NCBI GenBank assembly: GCA_023404495.1
Contig: JAEYBE010000002.1
Coordinates: forward strand, 1 to 64,000
Direction: 5' to 3'
DNA: 64,000 nt
Origin: Actinomycetes bacterium
Lineage (GTDB): Bacteria > Actinomycetota > Thermoleophilia > Solirubrobacterales > JACPNS01
The notes beneath the pieces are model-generated. The model was not told the DNA's origin and did not search any database. It saw only the letters and a program-made list of their open reading frames with translations. The position numbers were made by a program, and so were the translations under genes. Positions 34,072 through 43,029 of the stretch are shown here, one piece after another (within the stretch, counting starts at the first letter, position 1; every line of letters starts with the position of its first letter).

Positions 34072-34674
34072 GTGAATAGCGAGCCGAAGTTTGAAGCCGT
34101 GCTCATGCGCCATGGCCAGACCGAGTGGAGCGTCAGCGGCAGGCACACCGGTAACACCGACATCCCGTTGACCAGCCAGGGCGAGGCCGAGGCGGCGGCG
34201 ATGACGCCGCACATCGCCGACCACCGCTACGAACTCGTACTGACGAGTCCACTGCTGCGCGCTCGCCAGACCTGCGAGCTGGTCGGGCTCGGCGAACACG
34301 CGCTGGTCCGCGAGGATCTGCGCGAGTGGGATTACGGCGACTACGAGGGATTGACCACTCCCCAGATCCACGAAATCGACCCGGCGTGGAACCTCTGGCG
34401 CGACGGCTGCCCGGGAGGAGACTCGCCCGAGTCAGTCGCGGCCCGGTGTGACCGGATCGTCGAGGAACTCAAGGCTCAAGCCTCCGGCGGCAGCGGCGAC
34501 GCGATCGTCTTCGCCCACGGACACATTCTGCGCTCGCTGGCGGCCCGCTGGTGCGAACTACCCATCGCCGCCGGCGCGCGCCTTCAACTTGCAACGGCCG
34601 CGGCGAGCTCCCTGAGCTTTGAGCACCGCGTGCCCGGGATCAAGTTCTGGAACCGGACCTCACAAGACGCGTGA
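34072..34674 (+). CDS. Histidine phosphatase family protein
   Basis: 200 residues, GTG start. The phosphohistidine motif is LMRHGQTEWSVSGRHTG (H near residue 13), the second arginine pair is in SPLLRARQTCELVG, and the partner histidine is in IVFAHGHILRSLAARW. An acidic residue in REWDYGDYEGLT completes the pocket. Could be a phosphoglycerate mutase-like, phosphoserine or alpha-ribazole phosphatase. Substrate cannot be assigned. Divergent from folP by 55 bp; converges on glpD with a 7-nt gap. Confidence 0.93.
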   Translation: MNSEPKFEAVLMRHGQTEWSVSGRHTGNTDIPLTSQGEAEAAAMTPHIADHRYELVLTSPLLRARQTCELVGLGEHALVREDLREWDYGDYEGLTTPQIHEIDPAWNLWRDGCPGGDSPESVAARCDRIVEELKAQASGGSGDAIVFAHGHILRSLAARWCELPIAAGARLQLATAAASSLSFEHRVPGIKFWNRTSQDA

Positions 34675-34681
34675 GCCGCGA

Positions 34682-36388
34682 CTACGGGAGGATGCCCTCG
34701 GCGGCCGCCACCCGCTCCCACTCAAGACATTCGGCCGTCCGGCGCTCAGCGTCCCAACCGAGCTCATCGCCCATCACCGCACAGACGCGGTGCACGGCCA
34801 TCGGCACGTCTCCGCCGCCGGCGACCAACTCGCGCGCCGCGAGCAGCCCAAGGCGCGTGCGCCGCAGCAGCACGTCGCCGACCGACTGGGCTTGCTCCTT
34901 GCGCACGGCCATCAGCACTTCGGCGAGCGGATCGGGCATTCCGGCGGCGATCGGCTCCGCCAATTCCGGTGCGCTCCTGATCATCGAGATCACCTCGCCC
35001 GCGGCGAATCCGTAGCGCGCGGCCAGGTGGGCCGCAACCTGCTCATCGACCCCCGGAGCGACGGGCAGATCCTTCGGATCGATCGGCATGCCCAGCGGTA
35101 GCTCCTCGGTGCGTGAAGGCGACTCGCGGCGGTCGCGCGCGACGAGCCGGTCGACGACCTGCTCGGCCATCGGCCGCCAGGTCGTCAGCTTGCCGCCGGT
35201 CATCGTGATCATCCCGCTGGGCGTCTCGTACATCTCGGAAGTGCGAGAAATATCGACTGACTTCTTCGGATCGCCGGTCGAGATCAGCGGCCTGACCCCG
35301 GCATACGCACCGGTGACGTGACTCGGCGTCAGCTCGGTGCCGAAGAAGTTGTTGAGGGCGCCGAGGATGTACTCGACATCGTCCAGCGGCGGCGCGACGT
35401 GCGAGAGGTCACCCTCGTACTCAACGTCTGTGGTGCCGACGAGCGTGCGCCCCATCCAGGGAAGCGTGAACATCATCCGCCCCTCCCCTGCCGGCACCAC
35501 CAGCGCCGTGCGGCGCAGCGGCAGATCCTCCGTGGCGAAGGTCAGGTGCGTGCCGCGGCTGGGTTTGATCACCGGCACATCGGTCTCGCGCGCGTCGTCC
35601 GGTTTGATCTGATCGGCCCATACGCCGGTCGCGTTCACAACATGGCGCGCGCGGATCTCGAACTGCGCGTCGCTCTGCGTGTCGCGCGCCAAGACACCGA
35701 CCACCTCGCCGCCGGACTCGAGCACGCCCTCGGCAGCGACGTCGTTGGCCAGCAGCGCGCCGTAGCGCTCGGCCTCGCCGAGGATCGTCAGCACCAAACG
35801 GACGTCGTCTGTCTGGCAGTCGTAGAAGAGATACGCCGACTTGGGGTCGCGACCGGCAAGCGCAGGGACGCGCTGGAGCACCTCGTCTCCGTCGATCACC
35901 CGATGGCGCTCTGGGGTCCACTCGTTCTCCTCAAACTCCGCGCGGTAGGCCTTCAAAGAACTCCCGGCCAGCTCGGCCCGGCGCTGTTGCTCGGCCTTGC
36001 GCGAGGCCTGGCCTCGCTGCATTGCGTCGTACATGTTCAGGCCCACGCCGATCTTGCGGTCGATCCGCTCGCCCTCGAACGCGGTGACCAGGAACGGCGT
36101 AGGCCAAACCAGATGCGGCGCCAGGCGCGAGAGAATGCGCCGTTCGATCAGCGCCTCGCGCACCAGCGCAATGTCGAAGTTCTGCAGATATCGCAGACCC
36201 CCGTGCACCATCTTCGAAGACCTGCTGCTCGTGCCGCAGGCGTAGTCGTCGCGTTCGATCAGAGCGACGTCGTAGCCGCGACTGGATGCGTCAAGCGCAA
36301 TGCCAGCACCGGTCACTCCGCCGCCGATCACCAACACGTCGAACTCCTGGTTCGACAGGGCGGGGACTGCTTGAGCGCGCGCGATCAT
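34682..36388 (-). CDS. glpD: Aerobic glycerol-3-phosphate dehydrogenase
   Basis: Membrane-associated FAD enzyme oxidising glycerol-3-phosphate to dihydroxyacetone phosphate and passing electrons to quinone. The FAD-binding motif is VLVIGGGVTGAGIALDAS near residue 19, followed by GTSSRSSKMVHGGLRYLQ. The substrate region includes VVPAGEGRMMFTLPW and GVRPLI, with a C-terminal helical DAO_C domain. 568 residues, as usual. It lies 30 nt downstream of icd on the same strand and may be co-transcribed. No glycerol kinase is visible. Confidence 0.96.
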   Translation of the reverse strand: MIARAQAVPALSNQEFDVLVIGGGVTGAGIALDASSRGYDVALIERDDYACGTSSRSSKMVHGGLRYLQNFDIALVREALIERRILSRLAPHLVWPTPFLVTAFEGERIDRKIGVGLNMYDAMQRGQASRKAEQQRRAELAGSSLKAYRAEFEENEWTPERHRVIDGDEVLQRVPALAGRDPKSAYLFYDCQTDDVRLVLTILGEAERYGALLANDVAAEGVLESGGEVVGVLARDTQSDAQFEIRARHVVNATGVWADQIKPDDARETDVPVIKPSRGTHLTFATEDLPLRRTALVVPAGEGRMMFTLPWMGRTLVGTTDVEYEGDLSHVAPPLDDVEYILGALNNFFGTELTPSHVTGAYAGVRPLISTGDPKKSVDISRTSEMYETPSGMITMTGGKLTTWRPMAEQVVDRLVARDRRESPSRTEELPLGMPIDPKDLPVAPGVDEQVAAHLAARYGFAAGEVISMIRSAPELAEPIAAGMPDPLAEVLMAVRKEQAQSVGDVLLRRTRLGLLAARELVAGGGDVPMAVHRVCAVMGDELGWDAERRTAECLEWERVAAAEGILP

Positions 36389-36418
36389 CCCGACATCATG
36401 CCGCGGGCGCGGGCGGCG

Positions 36419-38599
36419 TCACGCAGTCAATGCGGCGATCGCCGCGTTGAACGACTCGCTCGGCCGCATCGCCGCTGCGGTCGCGGCCTCATCCGGGTGG
36501 TAGTAGCCGCCGATCTCGACCGGCGAGCCCTGCACCTGCGCCAGTTCTTTGACAATCTGCGCCTCGCCGTCCGCAAGCACTGACGCGACTGGCGCGAACC
36601 GCTCAGCAAGCTCTGCGTCCTCGCTCTGAGCGGCCAGCTCCTGTGCCCAGTAGAGCGCCAGGTAGAAGTGGCTGCCGCGGTTGTCGAGCTCGCCGCACTT
36701 GCGCGAGGGAGATCGACCGTTCTCGAGCAGCGAGCCCGATGCGCGATCGAGTGCCTCGCCCAGCAGTCGGGCCTTGTCGTTGCCAGTCTTCTCCGCAAGC
36801 ATCGCCAGGGATTCCGCAAGCGCCAGAAACTCGCCCAGCGAATCCCAGCGCAGGTGATTCTCTGCGAGAAACTGCTGAACGTGTTTGGGCGCCGAGCCGC
36901 CGGCGCCGGTTTCAAACAGGCCACCGCCTTTCATCAGCGGGACGATCGAGAGCATCTTCGCGCTGGTGCCGAGTTCGAGAATCGGAAAGAGGTCGGTCAA
37001 GTAGTCACGCAAAACATTCCCGGTGACAGAGATCGTGTCGAGGCCCCCACGTGCGCGCTCAAGCGTGAAGCGCGCGGCGGCCGCGACATCGAGGATCTCG
37101 ATCTGCAGCCCGTCGATGTCGAGCTTCGAGAGTTCGTCGTGGACCTTGACCAGCAGCTCGGCGTCGTGCGGTCGGGTCTCGTCGAGCCAGAAAACCGCGG
37201 GCGTGTCCGTGGCCCGCGCTCGGCGCACCGCGAGCTGGACCCAGTCGCGGATCGGCGCATCCTTGGTCTGACAGGCGCGGAAGATGTCGCCCGGTTCGAC
37301 CGACTGCTCGAGCAGCACATTTCCGTCGGCGTCGACGATTCGCACCGCGCCAGCTTGCTCAATCTCGAAGGTCTTGTCGTGCGAACCGTATTCCTCGGCC
37401 TTCTGCGCCATCAAGCCGACGTTCGCGGTGGCGCCCATCGAAGCTGGGTCAAACGCGCCGTGCCGCTTGCAGTGCTCGATCGTCTCCGCGTAGAGCGCCG
37501 CGTAGCTCGAGTCGGGGATCACGCACTTGGTGTCCTCCTGTTCGCCGCGGGCATTCCAGCCCTGGCCGGATGCGCGGATCAGCGCCGGCATCGAGGCGTC
37601 GACGATCACGTCGCTCGGGACGTGCAGGTTGGTGATTCCGCGATCAGAGTCGACCATGTAGAGATCCGGTCCGGCGGCAAGCGACGCTTCGACTTCGGGC
37701 TTGGCCTCCGGGTGCGACGCGAGCAGGCTCGCGAGGCCGTCGTTTGCGTGAGCGCCGGCGTACTGCTCAAAGAGCTCCGCGCCGACAAACGCAGTCACGG
37801 CGTGTCCGAAGATGATCGGATCGGAGACTTTCATCATCGTGGCCTTCAAGTGGATCGAGAAGAGCACCCCCTGCTCTTTCGCATCGGCGATCTGGCCCGC
37901 AAGAAACTCCGTCAGCGCCGCCTTTTTCATCACGGCGGCGTCGATCACCTCGCCAGTCTGCAGCGGCAGAGCGTCTTTGAGGACCGTCACCGATCCGTCC
38001 CCTGAGACGTGCTCGATTCTCGCCTGCGTCGCCCCGGCGACAGTCGTCGAGCGCTCGGTCGATCGGAAGTCGCCGGCCCCCATCGTTGCGACGTGCGAGC
38101 GCGAAGCCGAAGACCAGGCCCCCATCGAGTGTGGATGGTTCTTGGCGAACGCCTTGACCGAGGCGGCCGAGCGACGGTCCGAGTTCCCCTCGCGCAGTAC
38201 CGGGTTCACTGCGCTGCCCTTGACCGCGTCATAGCGCGCGCGAATCTCCAGCTGATCGTCGCCACTCGGGTCCTCCGGATAGTCAGGAATCGCGAAACCC
38301 TGTGCCTGCAGTTCGGCGATCGCGGTCTTCAGCTGCGGCAGCGACGCGCTGACATTTGGAAGCTTGATGATGTTCGCTTCCGGGGTCTTGGCCAGCGCGC
38401 CCAGCTCGGCGAGCGCGTCGGGCGTCTGTTGCTCAGGGGTCAAGTGCTCGGGAAACTGCGCGAGGATCCGGCCGGCCAGCGAGATGTCGCGCGTCTCCAC
38501 CTCGACTCCGGCGCTCGCGGCAAACGCCTCGATCACCGGCAGCAGAGAGTGCGTGGCGAGCGCGGGTGCTTCGTCTGTGTGCGTATAAATGATCTTCAT
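36419..38599 (-). CDS. icd: Monomeric NADP-dependent isocitrate dehydrogenase
   Basis: TCA-cycle enzyme making 2-oxoglutarate and NADPH. The 726-residue length and start MKIIYTHTDEAPALATHSLL are typical of the monomeric (IDH-II) class, not the 400-residue dimers. Family blocks include NSDRRSAASVKAFAKNHPHS, LYMVDSDRGITNLHVPSDV and ILELGTSAKMLSIVPLMKGG. C-terminal half ends in the paired domain with GGYYHPDEAATAAAMRPS. Divergent from the SDR gene by 63 bp. Confidence 0.98.
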   Translation of the reverse strand: MKIIYTHTDEAPALATHSLLPVIEAFAASAGVEVETRDISLAGRILAQFPEHLTPEQQTPDALAELGALAKTPEANIIKLPNVSASLPQLKTAIAELQAQGFAIPDYPEDPSGDDQLEIRARYDAVKGSAVNPVLREGNSDRRSAASVKAFAKNHPHSMGAWSSASRSHVATMGAGDFRSTERSTTVAGATQARIEHVSGDGSVTVLKDALPLQTGEVIDAAVMKKAALTEFLAGQIADAKEQGVLFSIHLKATMMKVSDPIIFGHAVTAFVGAELFEQYAGAHANDGLASLLASHPEAKPEVEASLAAGPDLYMVDSDRGITNLHVPSDVIVDASMPALIRASGQGWNARGEQEDTKCVIPDSSYAALYAETIEHCKRHGAFDPASMGATANVGLMAQKAEEYGSHDKTFEIEQAGAVRIVDADGNVLLEQSVEPGDIFRACQTKDAPIRDWVQLAVRRARATDTPAVFWLDETRPHDAELLVKVHDELSKLDIDGLQIEILDVAAAARFTLERARGGLDTISVTGNVLRDYLTDLFPILELGTSAKMLSIVPLMKGGGLFETGAGGSAPKHVQQFLAENHLRWDSLGEFLALAESLAMLAEKTGNDKARLLGEALDRASGSLLENGRSPSRKCGELDNRGSHFYLALYWAQELAAQSEDAELAERFAPVASVLADGEAQIVKELAQVQGSPVEIGGYYHPDEAATAAAMRPSESFNAAIAALTA

Positions 38600-38662
38600 C
38601 TGGGGGGTTCGCTTCCTGCTCGAAGGGGTCGCCGAAATCTATCGCGCGTAGAATCGCCCCCA

Positions 38663-39448
38663 ATGGCAGAGGGGAAGCCACCAATTGAGCAGCCGCCGCC
38701 ACTCGCCGACGGCGCGCTTTCCGGGAAGGTGGCTCTGATCACCGGCGGCGCCAACGGACTCGGGAGGGCTTTCGCTGCGGCGCTGCTTGAGCAGGACGCC
38801 GTGGTGACGATCGCCGACATTGACGTCGAGGGTGGCGAGGCGACGGCCGATGAACTCGGCTGCGCGTTCATCGAACTCGATGTGACCGATGCCGAAGCCA
38901 ACGCGCGCTGCGCCGCGCAAACTGCTGAGCGCTTCGGCGGCCTTGAGCTCGTGCTGCTCAACGCCGGTATCGAAAGCCCGTATTCGCTGGGCGATGACTT
39001 CGACGCGAATGCCTACCGGCGAGCGATGTCGATCAATCTCGATGGCGTCGTCTACGGCTTTCACGCGGTGCGCCCACACATGATCGCCGGGGGCGGCGGC
39101 TCGGTGCTTGCCACCGCCTCGCTGGCGGGCCTGGCAGCGATGGCACCGCAGCCCGTCTACGGCGCAAACAAGGCGGCCGTGGTGGGCCTCGCGCGAGCGC
39201 TCGGCCCAGCGCATGCGCATGAGGGAATCAGGTTCAACGCGATCTGCCCCGGCTTTGCCGACACGGCGATTATCGACGGAATCCGTGAAATGCTCGGTGC
39301 CGGCGGTGTTCCGATCATCGAGCCGCGAACGGTCGCCGACGCCGCACTGCGCGTACTCGCCAGCGGCGACACCGGGCGCGCCCTGGTCGTGCAGGCCGGC
39401 GTTGACCCCTACTACTACCGCTTCCCAAACCTTCCGCGGGCGCGCTAA
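38663..39448 (+). CDS. Short-chain dehydrogenase/reductase
   Basis: Classical SDR of 261 residues. NAD(P)-binding TGGANGLG near residue 26, NAG motif in LLNAGI, catalytic Ser in ATASLAGLAAM and YGANK as the Tyr/Lys pair. An acidic residue after the second strand (ADIDVEG) suggests NAD(H) preference. Substrate unknown. The start at 38663 follows a TAGAAT box by 8 nt without a ribosome site, a possible leaderless mRNA. The 3' end overlaps the GGDEF gene by 4 nt. Confidence 0.92.
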   Translation: MAEGKPPIEQPPPLADGALSGKVALITGGANGLGRAFAAALLEQDAVVTIADIDVEGGEATADELGCAFIELDVTDAEANARCAAQTAERFGGLELVLLNAGIESPYSLGDDFDANAYRRAMSINLDGVVYGFHAVRPHMIAGGGGSVLATASLAGLAAMAPQPVYGANKAAVVGLARALGPAHAHEGIRFNAICPGFADTAIIDGIREMLGAGGVPIIEPRTVADAALRVLASGDTGRALVVQAGVDPYYYRFPNLPRAR

Positions 39449-41409
39449 CTAATCGCAAGCTCGAGCCCGGACTGCGAGTCCGCCGGCGGCTGACTGCGCA
39501 CAGCGGCAGACGCCATGTCGGCCGCGCTCATCCCCGGTGACCAGAGCGCGCCGCCGTACCGCAGTCCCAGCAGGGCGCTCACCGGAGTGCTCCGATTCGG
39601 CTCATATGCACCGATCGCGTGCTCGCAGTGTGCGATCACGTCGGCGACGTGCTGCTCGTGGTGAGCGCGGAAGACGACCGCAAAGTCGTCGCTACCGATT
39701 CTGTAGACGGTGCCATCGCTCGCAATCGCGTCGCGCAGGCCCGAGGCGACCTCGACTAGTTCGAGCTCGCTGGTGCGACGCTCGGGCCCAGCGGCACCGA
39801 AGTCGATTGCGATCACCGCCGGGACACCTTGCAGGCGCTGCTCGCGCGATGGCGATGCGTCGGCGCTGCGCGGGATCATTCGCACGAGCTCGCGCTCAAA
39901 CGCCGTGCGATTCCCGAGACCGGTCTGCGGATCGACCAACGAGAGGTCAGCGGCCTTGCGCTCGGCGATCGTCAGCGTGCGCGCGTTGCGCTGCACGGTG
40001 TCGGCGAGCACGACGATCGTGACCAGGATCGTCAGCGTGCGCATCTGGTCGCTGTCAGAAACCGGGGCCTGCGAGATCACCGCCGTGAGCACAGCGGCAA
40101 AGCCAGAGATCGTCGCAATCAGCGTCTCCATCCTGGTGCCGAAGGTCGCGAAGTAGGTGACGAGCAGGATCGAGGCGCTGAGCAGGACGCTGGTGGCGCC
40201 GCCGGTCGCGGCGATCGCAAAGCCGAGCGCGACGCTCAACGGAACAGAGAGCAGAACGCTCGCCGGGGCATTGACGCTTTCGATAGCGGGGCGGCTGCGG
40301 CCGCTGGAGACGCGCTCGAGTTGATCGTGCATGTGGCGAGCGCGCTCCGCCGCCGAGACCGACGAATCGATCACCGTCTCGTGCAGCGCCTGGTCGGGCG
40401 CGCGCTCAGGCTCGGCCGCCGCGAGCAGCTGGGCGAGTTCGCCCGTGGCCGCGACCGCCGAACTGGCGGCCACGCGCAAGCCGTCGTCGGCCTGCGCATT
40501 GGCCAGTTCGAGCCGCTCGTGAAAGCGCGAGCGCCAACGCCCTGCGCTCTTCAGGTCGCCGGCCGGAAGCAGCACCGCAAAATCAACTCCGCCCAGGCGC
40601 GCGATCTGGTCTACGTCGAGGCTCGCCGCGCGCATCGCGTCGGCGATGCGGCGCAGTGCCGCGTCGCCGGCGAGGTGTCCGCCGGCAAGATTGATCTCGT
40701 CGATCCCCTCGGCCCGCACGCGGACAACCGCGTACGGCACATCCAGCGAAGCGAGTCCAGCGCTGTACTCGTCAAGCGCCCGGCGAGTCCCCGCGCCGGT
40801 CAGCGGATCCATGTAGGCAAGCCGGCGCGCCTCGAGTTCGGCCGATACGGCAGAGCTCCGCTTGAGCGCGATCAGCGCGGCAGAGACGATCCAGATCGCC
40901 ACCGCCAGCACGATCGTCGCCAAGAAGTCGCTGCTGGTCGATTCCTGCCAGTCATAGGCGATCGGCGCGAGCGCGCAGAGGCAGGCCAGCGCGATCAGCG
41001 CGGTCCGCACCGCCGCGCGCTCGACGAATGCCGCGATGAAGACGATGATCACCGCGTAGAAGAAGACATACGGACTGTCTGGGCCGCCGCTGACGGCCAC
41101 CAAGGCGAGCGCCGCAAAGCAGGTGATCGTGATCATCGCGACCTCGAGCCAGAGCGCGCGACGAACCGGCAGCCGCGGAAAGACCCATTGCCAAGTCGCC
41201 AGCGCGGCGATTGACGTTGCCAGCAACGCGCTGAATGCGCCCGCCGAGAGGGCGTTGACTCCGGTGATCTGCGAAGCACTGACCACCACGACCGCGAGCA
41301 GCCAGTCGCGCATGCCGATTTGACGCCTCAGATCCATGTCGAGGGCGCGTTCCAGGCGTAGCGAAAGGAATCCGTCCCCCCGCCCGGACGTCGAGCTGCC
41401 GGCCGTCAT
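39445..41409 (-). CDS. Membrane protein with two degenerate GGDEF domains
   Basis: 654 residues. About five membrane helices at the N-terminus precede the first cyclase-like domain, which starts YMDPLTGAGTRRALDEYSAG. Its signature is GGVDF instead of GGDEF. Three to four further helices then lead to a second domain, starting LSLVDPQTGLGNRTAFEREL, with signature GSDDF. The first motif loses the D-E pair, so catalysis there is unlikely. The second keeps two acidic residues but shifted. It may bind c-di-GMP or act as a scaffold. Start ATG at 41409; transcribed with no close partner and separated from the sigma factor by a terminator. Confidence 0.88.
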   Translation of the reverse strand: MTAGSSTSGRGDGFLSLRLERALDMDLRRQIGMRDWLLAVVVVSASQITGVNALSAGAFSALLATSIAALATWQWVFPRLPVRRALWLEVAMITITCFAALALVAVSGGPDSPYVFFYAVIIVFIAAFVERAAVRTALIALACLCALAPIAYDWQESTSSDFLATIVLAVAIWIVSAALIALKRSSAVSAELEARRLAYMDPLTGAGTRRALDEYSAGLASLDVPYAVVRVRAEGIDEINLAGGHLAGDAALRRIADAMRAASLDVDQIARLGGVDFAVLLPAGDLKSAGRWRSRFHERLELANAQADDGLRVAASSAVAATGELAQLLAAAEPERAPDQALHETVIDSSVSAAERARHMHDQLERVSSGRSRPAIESVNAPASVLLSVPLSVALGFAIAATGGATSVLLSASILLVTYFATFGTRMETLIATISGFAAVLTAVISQAPVSDSDQMRTLTILVTIVVLADTVQRNARTLTIAERKAADLSLVDPQTGLGNRTAFERELVRMIPRSADASPSREQRLQGVPAVIAIDFGAAGPERRTSELELVEVASGLRDAIASDGTVYRIGSDDFAVVFRAHHEQHVADVIAHCEHAIGAYEPNRSTPVSALLGLRYGGALWSPGMSAADMASAAVRSQPPADSQSGLELAIS

Positions 41410-41456
41410 TAGCTGTAGGTATATCCGCTGGTTGGTGGTTTCGCAACTCTGTGCAG

Positions 41457-41487
41457 CAAAAAGGCCCCGCGATTGCGGGGCCTTTTC
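41457..41487. terminator. Bidirectional intrinsic terminator
   Basis: A-tract, then a GC-rich stem AAGGCCCCGC/GCGGGGCCTT with loop GATT, then a T-tract. On the minus strand it reads as a strong terminator ending in TTTTT and lies 22 nt past the sigma factor stop. It can also stop plus-strand transcripts. Confidence 0.92.
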
Positions 41488-41508
41488 ACGAATTGCTTGT
41501 CCCGCTGG

Positions 41509-42567
41509 CTAGGCGGCCCGTAGCGCTACGGCTTCCGGGTCCTGCGCGAGGCGCTTGAGCGCGGCGTTCTCGATCTCGCGCACGCGGGCGGCGGTCATGC
41601 CGGATCCGCGGGCGATCGCCTCAGCAGTACGGGGTTCGCCGCCTGCCAGGCCATAGCGCTCGGCGAGCACGTGGCGCTCGTCAGGCGAGAGGCGCGAGAG
41701 CAGGCGCGTGATCTTGCGCTGACGCTCGGCCTCGACGGCAAACTCCTCGGGAGTGATCGTGTCCTCGTCCTCGAGGAAGTCACCGAACTCGGAGTCGCCC
41801 TCGCCGACCGGGAGAGAAAGCGAGGTCGGCTTGAGCGCGGCAAGCTTGACGCGCTCGACTTCCTCGATCTCCATGTCGGTCGCCTCGGCGATCTCGGCGT
41901 CGGTGGGCTCGCGGGCGAGCTCGACGGCCAGACGACGAGTGGCCTTCTGGATCTTGGCCAGCTGCTGCGCGACGTGCACCGGGAGACGCACAGTGCGTCC
42001 CTGGTTCTGCGTTGCGCGCTGCATCGACTGGCGGATCCACCAGGTCGCGTAGGTGCTGAACTTGAATCCCTTTCGCCAGTCGAACTTCTCGGCCGCGCGG
42101 TTGAGGCCGATCACGCCCTCCTGGATCAGGTCTCCGAACTCGAGACCCTGGTCGCGGTACTTACCGGCGAGCTTGATCACGAGCTTCATGTTGTTCTCGA
42201 TCAGCTGACGCTTGGCGACTTCGTCGCCGCGCTCGATGCGCTTGGCCAGGGTGACCTCCTGCTCGCGCGTGAGGATCTTGTGGCGGCTGGCGCGGTTGAT
42301 GAAGTGACGCGTCAGGTCGCTGGGCAGCTCCGCCGAGACGGCGTGGTCGCTCAGCGCGCGCTTCTCGATCGCGCTGGCCTCGTCGTCCTCGCCCTTGATG
42401 ATCGTGACATCGGCCTCGATCAGGCGCGAGCGGACGTCATCGAGCATCACTTCTTCGAGCTCGTGAACCTCAGCGAGTTCGAGGAGGCGCTCCTCGGTGA
42501 CCGATTCGGCCTCAAGCAGCGAGCCGATCTCGGGGATCTCAAAAATGTCCTGCGTGAATGTTGCCAA
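41509..42567 (-). CDS. RNA polymerase sigma-70 family factor
   Basis: 352 residues. Region 1.2 (DLTRHFINRASRHKILTREQ), region 2 (NNMKLVIKLAGKYRDQGLEF, DLIQEGVIGLNRAAEKFDW) and the -10-reading helix FSTYATWWIRQSMQRATQ are clear. Regions 3 and 4 follow, and the last helix-turn-helix is ARGSGMTAARVREIENAALK. This resembles group 1/2 factors, but GMTAARVREIE differs from the GVTRERVRQIE of primary sigma. It may be a paralogue of the housekeeping factor. A TTG start is supported by AAGG six bases upstream. An acidic N-terminus of about 80 residues precedes region 1.2. Confidence 0.95.
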   Translation of the reverse strand: MATFTQDIFEIPEIGSLLEAESVTEERLLELAEVHELEEVMLDDVRSRLIEADVTIIKGEDDEASAIEKRALSDHAVSAELPSDLTRHFINRASRHKILTREQEVTLAKRIERGDEVAKRQLIENNMKLVIKLAGKYRDQGLEFGDLIQEGVIGLNRAAEKFDWRKGFKFSTYATWWIRQSMQRATQNQGRTVRLPVHVAQQLAKIQKATRRLAVELAREPTDAEIAEATDMEIEEVERVKLAALKPTSLSLPVGEGDSEFGDFLEDEDTITPEEFAVEAERQRKITRLLSRLSPDERHVLAERYGLAGGEPRTAEAIARGSGMTAARVREIENAALKRLAQDPEAVALRAA

Positions 42568-43029
42568 TGTGTGCCTTGCTTCTTAGTGGGGTCTGGATGG
42601 CATTCGTTGCCTGTTTCGACGACCGGGTCGAACCGGAACTTTGCCTGTCTTGCTGGAAGATGTTTCGACGCCGCTTGGATGGGGTCGGTGGGGGGCGGCG
42701 GCGCCTTGGGGCTTGGGGGATTAGTTACTTAATGTTACAAACTCTGTCTGACGGATGTCTCAGTCGAAATCGACTTCAAACTACCTGTTTATGGCTGGTT
42801 TCGCCGCGACCTTCTGCGGGGAGCAAATCGACCCACATTCGGTCGCTTTCGTCGATCCCGGCCGCGCGCGGCGGTCCAAGTACGACGCAACGCATCATAA
42901 GGAATCTGACCGCCGAATGCAAGACCAATTTCGGTATTGCGATCGGAGTTTCAGACATTCGCCTACAAGGCGCACTCTTAATAACGGTTTGGCGCCGAAA
43001 TTGTTTCGTTTTTCGGTGCTTTCCAGCGG
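42568..43029. other. Long spacer upstream of the sigma gene
   Basis: 462 bp between the sigma gene start and the ECF S-component stop. No open frame here looks coding. It holds a G-rich segment with four G-runs on the plus strand (42681-42719), an inverted repeat TTCGAC/GTCGAA (42615-42632), a near-perfect palindrome AGTCGA-AA-TCGACT (42763-42776), and CCGAAA/TTTCGG (42995-43016) just past the ECF operon. The sigma gene promoter must lie here; I cannot place it. Confidence 0.6.

Noticed and set aside
36668..38005. Long plus-strand open frame (445 codons) inside icd
   Set aside because: Antisense to monomeric icd, which is conserved along its full length. Arg/Val/Asp-biased composition and no family match mark it as a shadow.
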